From assembly GCA_032173965.1 (NCBI GenBank), contig CM063313.1, positions 403,501-467,500 of the forward strand: a stretch of 64,000 nucleotides of DNA, in the 5' to 3' direction. Below are positions 41,159-51,567 of the stretch, in pieces. The DNA comes from Sitta carolinensis. Its lineage: Eukaryota; Chordata; Aves; Passeriformes; Sittidae. The notes beneath the pieces were generated by a model, which made no database searches, was not told the DNA's origin, and saw only the letters and a program-made list of their open reading frames with translations. The translations under genes were made by a program, and so were the position numbers. The first letter of the stretch is position 1; every line of letters begins with the position of its first letter.

Positions 41159-44100
41159 CTACGGTAGAAATACAGTAAAGCATCAATTTGAAAAACCAAA
41201 AAATCAAACCTGAATACCATTTTTATATTATTACATTGGTTCAGCAACTTCTGGTGAAGCACTGCTCCCTCTTGCCCACTTTTAAACTGTATTTGCTAAT
41301 ACTCTGCATAATTATGTATTTAGCAAAAGAATGTATTTGATTCTAACAAAAATGTAAGACCTTGCAACTTCAATCTGCTGTTAGCTGAACCTGGGAAGAA
41401 GAAAAGGGTGTAAGCCAAAGCTGGAATTAGTTACAATGAGAGAAAATACTGTCATTCATTCAGTCATAAAACTTTAAACAGTATTTTTCCTACTTACAAG
41501 GGACAGAGTCACTCTAATAGAGATTTCCTCATATTTTCAGAACCAATACTGCATTTGCTTTGTGCTTTCTGTGAGAAATTCACATTACCCACATTTCAGT
41601 ATACATCCACATAAGAACTGCAACCAGATGGAAAAAAAAAATCCCAACAAAACAATCAACGGCATTGCCTACTAAGCTAAAGCATGTAGAATTCAGGATA
41701 CCTACATGCAACTTATAATAGAACTGTTTCTCAAAACCAAGTGTTTCAAGAAATAATTGGAGTAACTTATTACAGATTCCCTATATTGTCAATATTTGTT
41801 TCACTTGACAGCTTAATATTTAATTATTACCTTAGAAAAAAAATTGAAAAGGAAGAATTTAATTTCCTTGCCTGCTTTAGTACCACTTCCCAAATATCAC
41901 TGGTAACTCCCTATTTTGTCTGCATCACACTCAAAGGTTTTTACTATCTTTAGTTACTCCTGGACCTGTTCAAAGATCTATTAGGTCAGTCTTCTGTGGC
42001 TACATTTGTCTGCTTGTGTACTTTGGTAATTTAATTATATGTCCCATTCACCTTTGTCCTGCAGTTTTGCACACTGCTAAGATCAGCTTAGTAAGTCTAT
42101 AGCTGGACACCTTCTTCATGGCAAGTGGTAATGTACTTTCTTCTTGTAACACCCCTCAAGGTTGACAGGTCTGTTAGAAATAACTAATGCTGTGATGTCA
42201 CGTTTTCCTACTGTCCGCATTCCTGTTCCAGGATAAAGGCACACCTTTCTCTACATTTAACTCTACATTTTTCTGATGCTACTTGAAGATGCTTGCATTC
42301 ACCTCTAAATCATCACACTTCTTTTAGTCACTCCATATTTTCCCTTCAGATCTATAGCCTTAATTTATATCAGAAATAAAGTTATTTGTTGGTTTGGGGC
42401 TGTACATAAAATATCATTAATAATTTGGGCTTTTTACCGTTCAATCCCTCTGTATAATTCCATTTCCAATTAACTTTTTAGGAAGCACAGCTTCGATTTA
42501 ATTTTTGGCAGCTCTCTTCATTCCCATCGCTCTTGGCCACAGGACAGCTTATTTTGCTGACCATTTCCCGCTCACCTATTCCTCACAGGACACCAAGTGA
42601 GACTCAGATCTTTTGGATCAGCTTGAAGTATCTTGCCTAAAACTTTGCTCTAGCTGGATATAGAAATTCAGAGACCTCTAATGCCTTCTGTTTAAGCCGT
42701 AATTCTCACCTGCACAAGAATCTGTTTGACATGGTAAGAAAAATTACACAGCAAAACACAGGACTTGACTTAGAAAGTTGCTTTTAGTCCTATGCTTCTG
42801 CTTCCAGTTTCCTGCTGTTGTTGCAAAATGTGAAATACGTAAAAATTTTCTTAAGAAAGGATGTCCTTTGATGTTTCACCTTTGTTTACTTTCAAGCCTA
42901 ATCAACACAAATGAGATTCAAACTATGAAAAGGATAGCAGATAACAAGCAAGTTCGAAGTGAGGTCTGTGTGTTAGACAAATTACTTGCTGTAGAATTGC
43001 CTTATTAAGGATCAGAGCTTGACATGTTTCAGTGATCTCAGACCCCAGGTGAGGTCAGCAAAGCTTGGGAAGAAGGACACGCCCCTGAGGGTGGACAAAG
43101 AATGCAAAATTTATGGGCCACAAGGACATTTTGCAGAACCTCCAAAACAAGGATGAAAACCAATAAAGACAACTCAGCAACAGTGTGGAATCAGCTCCAA
43201 CTGGGTAAAACGCAATTCTGGCAGGGGGAGACGGTGACCACAGCCCACCACTAAAAAACCACTGACCCAGAATAAGACAAAGGCAGATCACGTGGACCAG
43301 TTATCATGAGAAGCAAGACATCCATTAAGCAATGGAAGGCAGAAGACTAACAAACAAACACACAAAAACAAACAAACAAGAATAATCAACAAAGTGGAAA
43401 ATAGAATAATAATTTTAACTTGAGGATCAAGTAGCAAAAATGGAGGAAGTTACACAGAACAAGATCCAAGAAGTACATGCTGAAGACTGTCTCCCAGAAT
43501 GTAACAAATAGCAAGAAAAAACAAAAAGATGAATTTGAGATGTGAAGACAGAAGAAGTGTTTAATGATGAACTGTACTTCTAAATGCTTACAGAAAATAT
43601 TCTGTCGTACACTTCAAATTAAATATTTTGCTCTGTTAGCTGGGAAAACATAAACCACAGAAATTTATATATGAAAACCTGTTTTCAGCCAGCCTTGTAT
43701 CCATAAGAGAAAAGCAGCAGGAGAAAAAATAAAGAAAAATAGGAATTAAACAAGTTCTTGATGAATCCATTTGGAAATTAATTGTTATTTGAACTGATGT
43801 CTTGTTTGGGTTTTTAGAAATATTTTCTAACAAATTATAATCCAGGATTAGCAAATATTAAATGCTCATAGAGTAAAATACTGCTCCATATATCCACACG
43901 GATTACCAGCAGCAGCAAGCCTTTTTTCTTCTACAGTTAGATATGGTTTCACTGTAACATCAAAGTTTTTCCCTTTAAGAGCAGACTTAATAGTGCAAGA
44001 CACCTCAATTATTTTGCCCAGCATTGTGGAGTTTTGTTCCATTCTTTTAAGTGAACTATGTAAAAAACCAATAAAAAAATTACTGCACTCAACCAAGCTT

Positions 44101-44899
44101 GCCTGCCAAGAGTGAGGTCTACTCTAAAAATAAGAAAATCTTACAAAGTAACAGGATACCCACTCCCTTGCTGTTAACTTCCAAAAACAAATACAGTATG
44201 CAGATTTCAAAGGTCATTTCCCTCCAAAACAACTCTTATCTGCAGCCTCAATGAATGATGGGAAAAGCAAATGCATTTCAGTCTTTTGTAATAGTTTATT
44301 GTACAGTAAAAGTATTTTCATCTTTTGATCATTAAGAAGATTTAGGAAATTTCAATCTTTAAATAAAATCCCTCAGAACAGAAAGCAAAATTAAGTTTTT
44401 TAGTCACACTAGGGTTCATGTTTCTGTACTCATTAGTTATGCTGAGGTGACAGTTCCTCAATACACAGTCCTAGACAAACACTTTCTTTATCACTTATCT
44501 CCACTTGCCAGGGGCTCAGGAAAATGCAAGCAACCTCAGCTGCATCAATACCTTTGCCTCTCACTGCTAAAACTTTGAGAGAGATTCTACCCTTACAGAG
44601 TTAGGTACATACTAAGATGATTGAAATATAAACTTTTTTACTTCAGGAGCAACACCTAGGTCTAAAGAAGACTAATCCTGACAAATTATGTGGAACATAT
44701 AAACAGGAAAGCAGTGGTCCCAACAACAGCCGATGCAAAAAACACCAAACTTTTGCGAGCATATAAACATATAATCTCAGCCATTTTCCCTAACAGTAAG
44801 AAGAGGTAAAATGATTTTCCAAGAGCAAAAAACACCACAAAACCAAAAAAATTCCCCCCTGTCTGCCCACTGATGTATTCTAAGAACTCAACAAGATTT
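41159..44899 (-). other. AP3B1: AP3B1 first intron, readable part left of the gap
   Basis: AT-rich sequence upstream (in transcript order) of the NEDLK exon. Includes an LTR-like element at about 42816-43300. From about 41990 to 42720 there is text reminiscent of a very decayed repeat that I could not classify. No first coding exon was seen. Confidence 0.6.
42816..43300 (+). mobile_element. LTR-like element (probable solo LTR of an endogenous retrovirus)
   Basis: About 480 bases of composition unlike the surrounding intron, starting TGTTGTTGCAAAATG, with a plus-strand AATAAA at 43162-43167 and a GC-richer U5-like tail (CCAACTGGGTAAAACGCAAT...). No internal viral genes adjoin it. The pattern resembles avian ERVL-type LTRs; the class and the exact ends are my inference. 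Confidence 0.4.
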
Positions 44900-44999
44900 N
44901 NNNNNNNNNNNNNNNNNNNNNNNNNNNNNNNNNNNNNNNNNNNNNNNNNNNNNNNNNNNNNNNNNNNNNNNNNNNNNNNNNNNNNNNNNNNNNNNNNNN
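44900..44999. other. assembly gap (100 N) at the left edge of the ELM2-SANT duplication
   Basis: Exactly 100 N. The first base after it (45000) is already inside the duplicated GC-rich unit, so the true left boundary of the array is hidden. Confidence 0.99.
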
Positions 45000-45240
45000 G
45001 CACCTGCGGGAAAAAGCACCTCCCTTCTTTATACCACCCAAAGTGGTGGTATAAATATGTCTGTATCTCTAGTTCGACATTGCTTATTTGTACCTCTCTG
45101 CCTAACATGTCTGTATGCCCATTTTTCTTCCACACATATATAGGGAATGGCTTTTAAACTCAGGCAAATGAAGACACATGGTTACTCACTCTCTACTCCC
45201 CAAAACAATCTATCTTTCTGGAAAGCAAATTGCTGTTTAC

Positions 45241-45321
45241 CTGTAAGGAAAGTTTTAGCGGAGCCACAGCTGCGGCAGCTCCTTTTTGGGGAGTACTTTT
45301 TGGGGATGCTGCAAAAGATGC
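45241..45321 (-). CDS. ELM2-SANT gene copy 1, Ala/Pro-rich linker exon
   Basis: ASFAASPKSTPQKGAAAAVA then PLKLSLQ, phase 0 to 0; last exon of copy 1 visible before the gap. Confidence 0.68.
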
Positions 45322-48169
45322 CTGAAAATCTGCAGCATTTCCATGAACACAGCCAGGATGACTGATGCAAGCAAGCAGTGGGGAATTAAGGATCTGATTG
45401 GAGTCAGTGCAGGTGCCAGCCCTGGCAAAAGCAGTCTCTGGAGAGATTTGAGAGCAGCAGCACAATGCGGCCCTGGGCAGCGTTTGCTGCGCCTTTGCCA
45501 GTGCATGGGACAACGTGATCCTGGCAAAGTGGCGTCTTGCATGGCTCGCCAGCAGGTTTTGTTCCCTTCTCCCAGTTTCTTAAGCCTCCTGGCATGTCTT
45601 GATTTTCTTCCCACTCACCTGAGCTAGTATGCCGACAATTTTATGTTCTTTTTTCCAGGAGGAGTAGTAGTACTCCACACACTGTGCCACGGTCTTACTC
45701 TGGATCTGTTGTGAAGAGAAAAAACAAGGACTCTACAATGGCCATCTTGCAGGGTGCATTGGAGAAAAAGTGGACGATGGAGGCATGGAGGAAGTAAAAG
45801 CGTGGAGTAAATTGAGTCATGTGTAAAATGAAATAAATATGGAGTCAAAGAGTCATTATGGCATGGAGCAAACTGTGTATTATGCTACGTGGTCACACGC
45901 GTAGGGCACAGATTACAGCAAATCCATCATACACGGTTTTACTTTCCCCTGTTCACTCCAGTTTTGCCAGCACAACGTGTGGTGGAAGCACCAGCACGCC
46001 TAGGAGACAAATCTGACTGAGTAAACCTGCGTCTTGCAAAGCAACTTGGAGAGAAAGGGCTGGAGAGGCAGAATCCCCACTTCCACGCAGGCCAATGATG
46101 TCCCGTTTCATTCTTATTTTAATAGATTTGGTATTTGAGAAGAGAGAGACTGAATTCCAGTCTTTGGTAGTAGAAATAATCAACATTCCCTTCTGGTGAT
46201 CTGTTAGGCTAAAGAAGGTCCTATGGCTTTACCTCTTTCTGGAGGAGATGAAAATCCTTGCCGTAGGTGTGCAAGGCCTTTTGGAAGGTCTTCTTCTCCT
46301 CAGGTGTCCATGTGTCAGAGCCTGGCAATCAAAAGCAGTGGGTAAATGGATCCCTCTCTCTCCCTTGAAGCAGATCCCAGTGGCCGCCAAAGTGAAATTG
46401 GTGCCACGCATCCTTCACCTGCGTCCATGCCTGCTGCCTCAGAAAGTAATGGAGACAAGAGCAGGCATTACCCCGGGACAAAAGCACAGGGAAACAAGTC
46501 AAGCTGGAGGAGTAGATGCTGCCACTTTCCCCACCCCCAGAGAAGGTGAGACCTGAGGCTGGTGTTACTTTTTCAAACATAAATGCCTGGCGTGGCAATT
46601 GCCAGGGGCCAGCAGCATCTTTCAGTGAAGGAGGAAGCTGTGCTTTGGTTACCTGTGTAATGATAATCAGCCAAGGGATGGCCTTCAGTTGTCAGAGGCC
46701 TCCCCGAGAGCAGCATCTCCAGAGCCTCCTGCAAGATCAAAGGGAAAAAGGCTTTAGCTGCCCCACCAGAGAAGGAGGAGCCCAACCCCACAAATGCTGC
46801 ATTTCAGCTACTTTGCCTCTTCAGGGGATTCAGTCCACAGCATCTCCTATGGGTCAAACGTTGTGATTTGCTCCCAGTGCCTCCTTGTTTTGCTGCCCAG
46901 CCCTTTGACTCTGCTCCCCGAGAGTGCCGCTTTGCTCACCAACTCAATGCTTTTGTTCCTCCTGCACCCAGAATTGGCTGGGCTCACTGAGGCTTCTGGG
47001 AATTTCCCCTCAATCCACCCCAAAACGTCTCAGAGAACACAGCTCTCGGGGAGGTTTACAAGGCAGCTGGCTGCGGGCCCCAGCGCTGGTGCCTCCAGCA
47101 GAGATATTCTCCCTGCTCGAGGCATTTGGCCTCACCCCCGACGCAGCTGGAGGAGACGCAGCAGGCAGCAAGTGCTCTCCTCAGCTCTCTTCTTCATGGA
47201 GCAGCCAGGGAAGGCTATTCCCAGTGCCCAGGCCTTATTAATTCCCTGTGCACTCTTCTGTGCACCCTAACAGCCGCTTCTTACCGGAACACTGTTGCTC
47301 GCCTTGTGCAGGCAGTGCAGGGCGAGCTCCAGGTTAACTGCTGCTCCGGGAATGCCATGGGAGCAGGCCATGTCCAGCAGTTCTCTTACTGCAAGCACAA
47401 CAAAAACCCAGGCAAAGTCAGGCTTGAGGCAAGAGCAGGGCAAGGTTGCCGCACAAGGCAGAGGGAAAGCACAAGAGCTAAAGACAGCAGGTTGGAGAGT
47501 GTGAAAAGGACAGCAGAGAACGGGGCAGCTGAACCCAGGGCCCACGTAGTGCTGGCTCTCCCTTCAAAGGAGCTTTGGTAATAAGAAGCCACGGCCAATC
47601 TCCCCTCTTCCCGTGGCAAATGGCCCTGGCCAATTCAGAGAGCAGGAAAGTTGTTCTTTCTCCTGCTCTGCCGCAGAAGAAGAGCATTCTCCTTGCCTCT
47701 AACACTCCCACACGAGAAGATGGATGTCAGCAGGAGAGAAGCAGAGCATGCAAAAAGAGCAGGCTTTTACACACCCGAGTATCTGAGGGGTGGAAGGAAA
47801 GCTTGACAGCTACCTCTGTCGGGTTTTTCCGTGTCTAAGTCATCTTCCCCCCAGGGCTTCCAGACCAGGAAGGCAGGCTCTTCATCCTCACTTGGAGGTC
47901 TGCTCTGCAGCTTGGGGAGCTCGGCCTGAAAGTCACTGCCAACATTGATGTGTCTAAAAGAAGAGGGAAGTGGAGGGAAGAAAGGCGAGGGGTCAAGAGA
48001 CACATGCCGTGCACCCACGGGCTTGAACCAATCCTCCCCCCCCCCGACTCTGAAAGAGCAGTTCTCCTGCTCGCCATTCCTCAAGATTGCCATCCTTTAA
48101 TCCCTGTGCCAAAACTCACGGCCGAGTGTGGCCTCTTGCTTTCCTCTTCATTGTGCCTCTCCTTTCCAC
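45241..48169 (-). CDS. ELM2-SANT corepressor-like gene, copy 1, 3' part not visible
   Basis: Same gene as copy 2. Exons 48120-48169, 47814-47953, 47285-47388, 46653-46728, 46233-46321, 45619-45705 and 45241-45321 are all open and in phase (627 bases, 209 codons). The two zinc-finger exons would sit about 7.28 kb left of those of copy 2, near 44169-44837, but that sequence is AP3B1 intron. They are therefore deleted, or hidden by the gap at 44900-44999. Whether copy 1 makes a functional protein cannot be told. The ELM2 and SANT signatures are intact. Confidence 0.8.
45619..45705 (-). CDS. ELM2-SANT gene copy 1, SANT exon 2
   Basis: IQSKTVAQCVEYYYSSWKKE then HKIVGILAQ. Gly (GGC, 45631-45633) where copy 2 has Cys. 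Confidence 0.92.
46233..46321 (-). CDS. ELM2-SANT gene copy 1, SANT exon 1
   Basis: SDTWTPEEKKTFQKALHTYG then KDFHLLQKE, same as copy 2. A one-base indel between the copies lies just outside the exon, in the intron near 46360. Confidence 0.9.
46653..46728 (-). CDS. ELM2-SANT gene copy 1, ELM2/SANT linker exon
   Basis: EALEMLLSGRP...HPLADYHYT, same as copy 2; donor GTAACC. Confidence 0.9.
47285..47388 (-). CDS. ELM2-SANT gene copy 1, ELM2 C-terminal helix exon
   Basis: RELLDMACSHGIPGAAVNLE then LALHCLHKASNSVP, same as copy 2. Confidence 0.9.
47814..47953 (-). CDS. ELM2-SANT gene copy 1, ELM2 exon
   Basis: HINVGSDFQAELPKLQ through LVWKPWGEDDLDTEKPDR, same as copy 2. Acceptor CTTCTTTTAG, donor GTAGCT. 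Confidence 0.9.
48120..48169 (-). CDS. ELM2-SANT gene copy 1, exon before ELM2
   Basis: VERRGTMKRKARGHTR, as in copy 2; acceptor CTCTTTCAG, donor GTGAGT. Confidence 0.72.
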
Positions 48170-48324
48170 CTGAAAGAGATCAAAACAATGCTCCAGATCA
48201 AAATCCTTCTGCCAAGATGTGTCAGTAGCCTTCCTTCTCCTCCTCCTCATTGCAAACCACAAACTGCTCTGTCCTAGCTGCCCTCAGTTTGGTGTAATTG
48301 CTGTGTTTTTCACTTGGAATTTCC

Positions 48325-48690
48325 CTGGCAGGACCCTGTAGCGGTCTGCAGGGTCCTCGAGAGGGGAAGCAGAAGGACATGCACTGCTGCCTTTGGTCTC
48401 AGGGCCAGTGAGAAGACCTGAGGGAATGGCATGGAAGTTGCGCCAAGAAGGCTTGGGTTGGATAGGAGGCAAAGGTTCTTCCCCCCGAGGGTGGCTGGGC
48501 ACTGGAACAGCGTCCCCAGGGAACGGGTCAGTGCAGCAAGCCTGACAGGGTGCAGAAATTCTTTGGACACTGCTCTTGGGCACAGGCTCTGATTCTTGAG
48601 GCTGTCCTGTGCAGGCCCAGGAGCTGCACTCGACCATCTCTGTGAATCCCTTCCAACCCAGAAAATTCTGTGATACTGTGGTTGTGTTCT
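48325..48690 (+). repeat. CR1-type LINE 3' end inside duplication copy 1
   Basis: Plus strand shows GGAAGTTGCGCCAAGAAGGC, GAGGGTGGCTGGGCACTGGA, CAGTGCAGCAAGCCTGACAG and finally CCCTTCCAACCCAGAAAATT followed by CTGTGATACTGTG, the CR1 3' end. It lies just upstream of the ELM2-SANT gene's first well-supported exon and was duplicated with the unit. Confidence 0.85.
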
Positions 48691-49388
48691 TGAGAAGGAC
48701 CACTCAAGAGGGCATTGCATGGCTGCCTCTGACCGCAAGGCAGAAGCAGCCCAACAGGCATTGAGAAGCATGGACAAATCTCTACCAATATCTCTGGAGA
48801 AGAGAGATCCAATGCAGGTGGAACCAAGAATCTATGAAGCTATTAAAATATAATGTATCTAAAAGTGATGAAAGTACATAAGCCTAGAAGAATCATGGAT
48901 AGCAGAGCATTTCTGTGGGTAAGGGCCAGGATTGGAGTAGAAGCCCGTCAAGTTGCTTCCATGCCCTGAACTACAGGGATCACAGGGGAGAAGTCCCACT
49001 GTTCTGCTTTTTAAAGCTTTGGAGGAGGGGTGAGCAGAGCCAGGGACTTGTTGACACTGAAGCCCTGACCTGCTCAGTAACGCCCAGGTTGTTTTGGGGT
49101 CACCACAACATAGGTTTAGCACTTAAATGGGGACTAAGAACTTTGAATCAGGTCATCAGTGGACGAGAATCTCAAAGGGCACCATGACAGCTATCTACAT
49201 CCCCTATGGAAAGGTCTGCATTTCCACTGGAGGCATCACGATTCCTACAGAAGTTGGACTTGTGTTTCATGTGTAACCTCATCTGGAGAAAGTGACCACA
49301 GAGCCCGTGTGTGGTGCTTGGTGGCACAGCCAGCTGGAGCCTCCTGCCGTTCTGTTAGTGGTTTGAGGGCAGATGGGGATTCTCTTAC

Positions 49389-49478
49389 CTTTGGCAGTCC
49401 CAAAGTGCACTGGGGATGCCTGCAGCAGGTGAGGATGCCGAAGGAGAGGCCAGACGTGGCGCTGAGGCCAGAAGGTGG
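49389..49478 (-). CDS. possible upstream exon of ELM2-SANT gene copy 1
   Basis: Counterpart of 56662-56751; 30 codons ending CTLGLPK with donor GTAAGA. Support is splice sites and phase only. Confidence 0.3.
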
Positions 49479-50697
49479 CTGGCCAGGGACAGCCCAGGAG
49501 CAGATGCTGCAGCTGCTGCTGTGCCACTGTTCCAGCAACGTTCCAACAATGGCCACAGGAGTAGTTGACAACGGTTGCTGTGGGCACCGCCCAACGCTGC
49601 ACGCAGGACCCCAGGGGCGCCAGGGGGCAGAAACAGGCATGGGCCACCTTTGCCTCTTTCACTTCTTGTGGTGCCAGTTTGCTCTGAGCACCTTCCCCCT
49701 GGGGCATTTCTTGCCAGCCCTCTGGACAGGGCAGAGCGGTGCAGGGACAGCTCTGGGTCTGCTCTGTGCTTGTGTCTCAGGTGCCCCCAGCTGAACGTGC
49801 ACAGGAGCCTGGCTCCGTCGGAGGGCCCAGGCCGCACCGCCTGCACGGGGGAAGCAGAAGGACTCCTGCCGCCGGCTCTGCTCTGCCTCTGAGAGGAGCG
49901 AGAGTCTGCAGGTCCTTCAGTGGAGAAGCAAGTCCAGAGCTTCCTCTCAAAGTGCAGCCAGTCGTCCTGCCCCCTTTCCAAATTGTCTGCTGCCTAATAA
50001 TGTCACCGGAGGTTTTCCCTCCTGCGGGGATACAGAGCTGGTCTCTCACCTCAACACTCATTCCCTGAACCTTGGAGAAGCAGCCTGTTTTTCAGGGCAA
50101 TTGCTGGGGGGACACGCACGGGGACAGCCCACCAGCAATCCCTTAGCCAACAGTTAATGCAGAATTCCTCCGTCTCTCCTCCAGCTCCCTTGAAGGAGCT
50201 AGATGTCCGTCTCAAAAGTCTGTGGCATTCCTCCAAGAGACTAGCACTGACAGAATTACTGTTTCACTCTAATGGCCTTCCCCTTTGTTTTAAGCCTTAG
50301 GTCCCAGATATGGCAGAACCCGGCCCTTTGGACTGCTTTCCTGCCTAACATAAGCAGGAGCAAATCTTGCTTCTTTCCCTGCCCCCTTGTCCCTCACAGG
50401 CCAGCTTACTGAGGGAGCAGTGTAACAAGGCCCCCTGCAAAGCAGATACTCCAAATCGGCCCTGCCCTGGCTCCATCAGACAAGGGCAAGCTCCTGTCAG
50501 CATGCCAGAAGCATTCTGGTAATTCCCCCCTCCCTGGCCCCCTCTCCATCCTCCCCTGCCCCGGCTCCCAAAGCCTGGCCAGGCAAAGCCATTTACTGGG
50601 CTAAAGAAAGGAGTGAGTCTGATGCCTCTTTGGTGCAAGTTCCAAAGCGGTGAGAAGAGAGAGGATGCTCTGCACACCCACTCTGCTCTAGCTAAGG

Positions 50698-51282
50698 ATG
50701 TTGGTGGAGGCCCAGAGCAGGAGGCTGGTCCTTTACCCACAAACTGAAGCTGAATTACAGCATCCTTTCTAGTGCATGGGGATGTTCATTTTATAGAAAA
50801 GTCCTTGGAGATTGCCAAGTCCACCTGTCCACCGAAATTAAGCAAAGCTCTCTTGCTTGGCAGCAAAGAGGACTAAACCCCACAGCTTTTATCCCTCCAA
50901 GGACAATGAGACAAGACCACTCCTTTAGATGCAATTCACTGAATGAAAGCAAGCCTCCCTGTCCACGCCCAGCCGAGATTTGGAGGAATCAAAGGCTGAA
51001 AGACCACCGTGATTTCCTTGGTGGTCCTGGGGACACACCTTTGGAAGTGCTGCCAGCTGAGCCAGGGGCTGGGCCTGTGGGAGGACTCCTGTGCCCAGAC
51101 TGTCTCTCAGGGCAAAGGCTGTGTTTGCCACACCAACCAAATGTTACGGACATTGCTTGAGCGATTTCATAGAGACAAAAAGACAAAATGGAACAAACGC
51201 TGGTTTAATGATACAGATTTTATCCTAACAAAGGCAAAACGACAAAAGATGGAGCACAGCGATTGACACCAAACCCCTGACA
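50698..51282. other. spacer between array units
   Basis: Sequence between the 5' side of copy 1 and the 3' end of copy 2. Present once in the readable sequence. Moderately GC-rich on the left, AT-richer towards 51290. No exon recognised. Confidence 0.6.
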
Positions 51283-51300
51283 TTTAATAAGAATTTTAAT
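51283..51300 (-). other. candidate polyadenylation signals (ATTAAA) of copy 2
   Basis: Two ATTAAA hexamers on the minus strand at 51295-51300 and 51283-51288, about 150-170 bases past the stop codon. No AATAAA was seen in between. Confidence 0.35.
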
Positions 51301-51449
51301 AAGAATAACAATAATAAATTTTTCATACTACTAACAAATCTTAATAAATGGAGAAATGCCTATCTAGTAAACAAAATCAAAGAATGAACAACCCTAAGAA
51401 CTTAAAAAACAATCTTATTTCTATCTGCTCTTCTTGATGGCTGCTCTTG

Positions 51450-51567
51450 CTAGCCATGGACAAGTGCAGGGCTAATTTGGTCTTCCGTCTTGGGGAGAGG
51501 CTCTGCTTTCTTCTGTGGGCGATGTCTTCTCCTATGTGCGTTCCTTTCCTTCACGCTTTCAAACACC
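51450..51567 (-). CDS. ELM2-SANT gene copy 2, last coding exon (zinc-finger C-terminal half)
   Basis: 118 bases: completes Arg, then VFESVKERNAHRRRHRPQKK, and ends with SPALVHG and TAG. Supplies the two His of the C2H2 finger; NAH-x3-H followed by basic residues is the family's C-terminal finger pattern. Acceptor ACCTTCCAG. Confidence 0.83.

Larger units (their letters stand above)
45000..50697. repeat. large segmental duplication, copy 1 (about 5.7 kb)
   Basis: Matches 52281-57969 almost base for base (offset 7281 at the left end, 7272 at the right). Differences seen are small: for example a T/none indel near 45845, a short indel near 46858, C-run length changes near 48041 and 48481, and a single-base indel near 50031. 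Right breakpoint: shared text CTCTAGCTAAGG, then divergence at 50698. The left end is cut by the gap. Confidence 0.97.

Noticed and set aside
46794..47581. 158- and 151-codon plus-strand ORFs over the ELM2-SANT exons
   Set aside because: They are antisense shadows of the exons at 46653-46728 and 47285-47388. The minus-strand reading has splice sites and family motifs.
48284..48777. 139- and 155-codon minus ORFs upstream of the ELM2 exon, considered as N-terminal coding exons
   Set aside because: The stretch is the reverse strand of a CR1 3' end, so the open frames are incidental.
49159..49794. 211-codon plus-strand ORF (and the overlapping 131-198 codon minus ORFs) in both copies
   Set aside because: Overlapping long ORFs in several frames are expected in GC-rich DNA. 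None shows a known domain, and the real gene is read from short spliced minus-strand exons.
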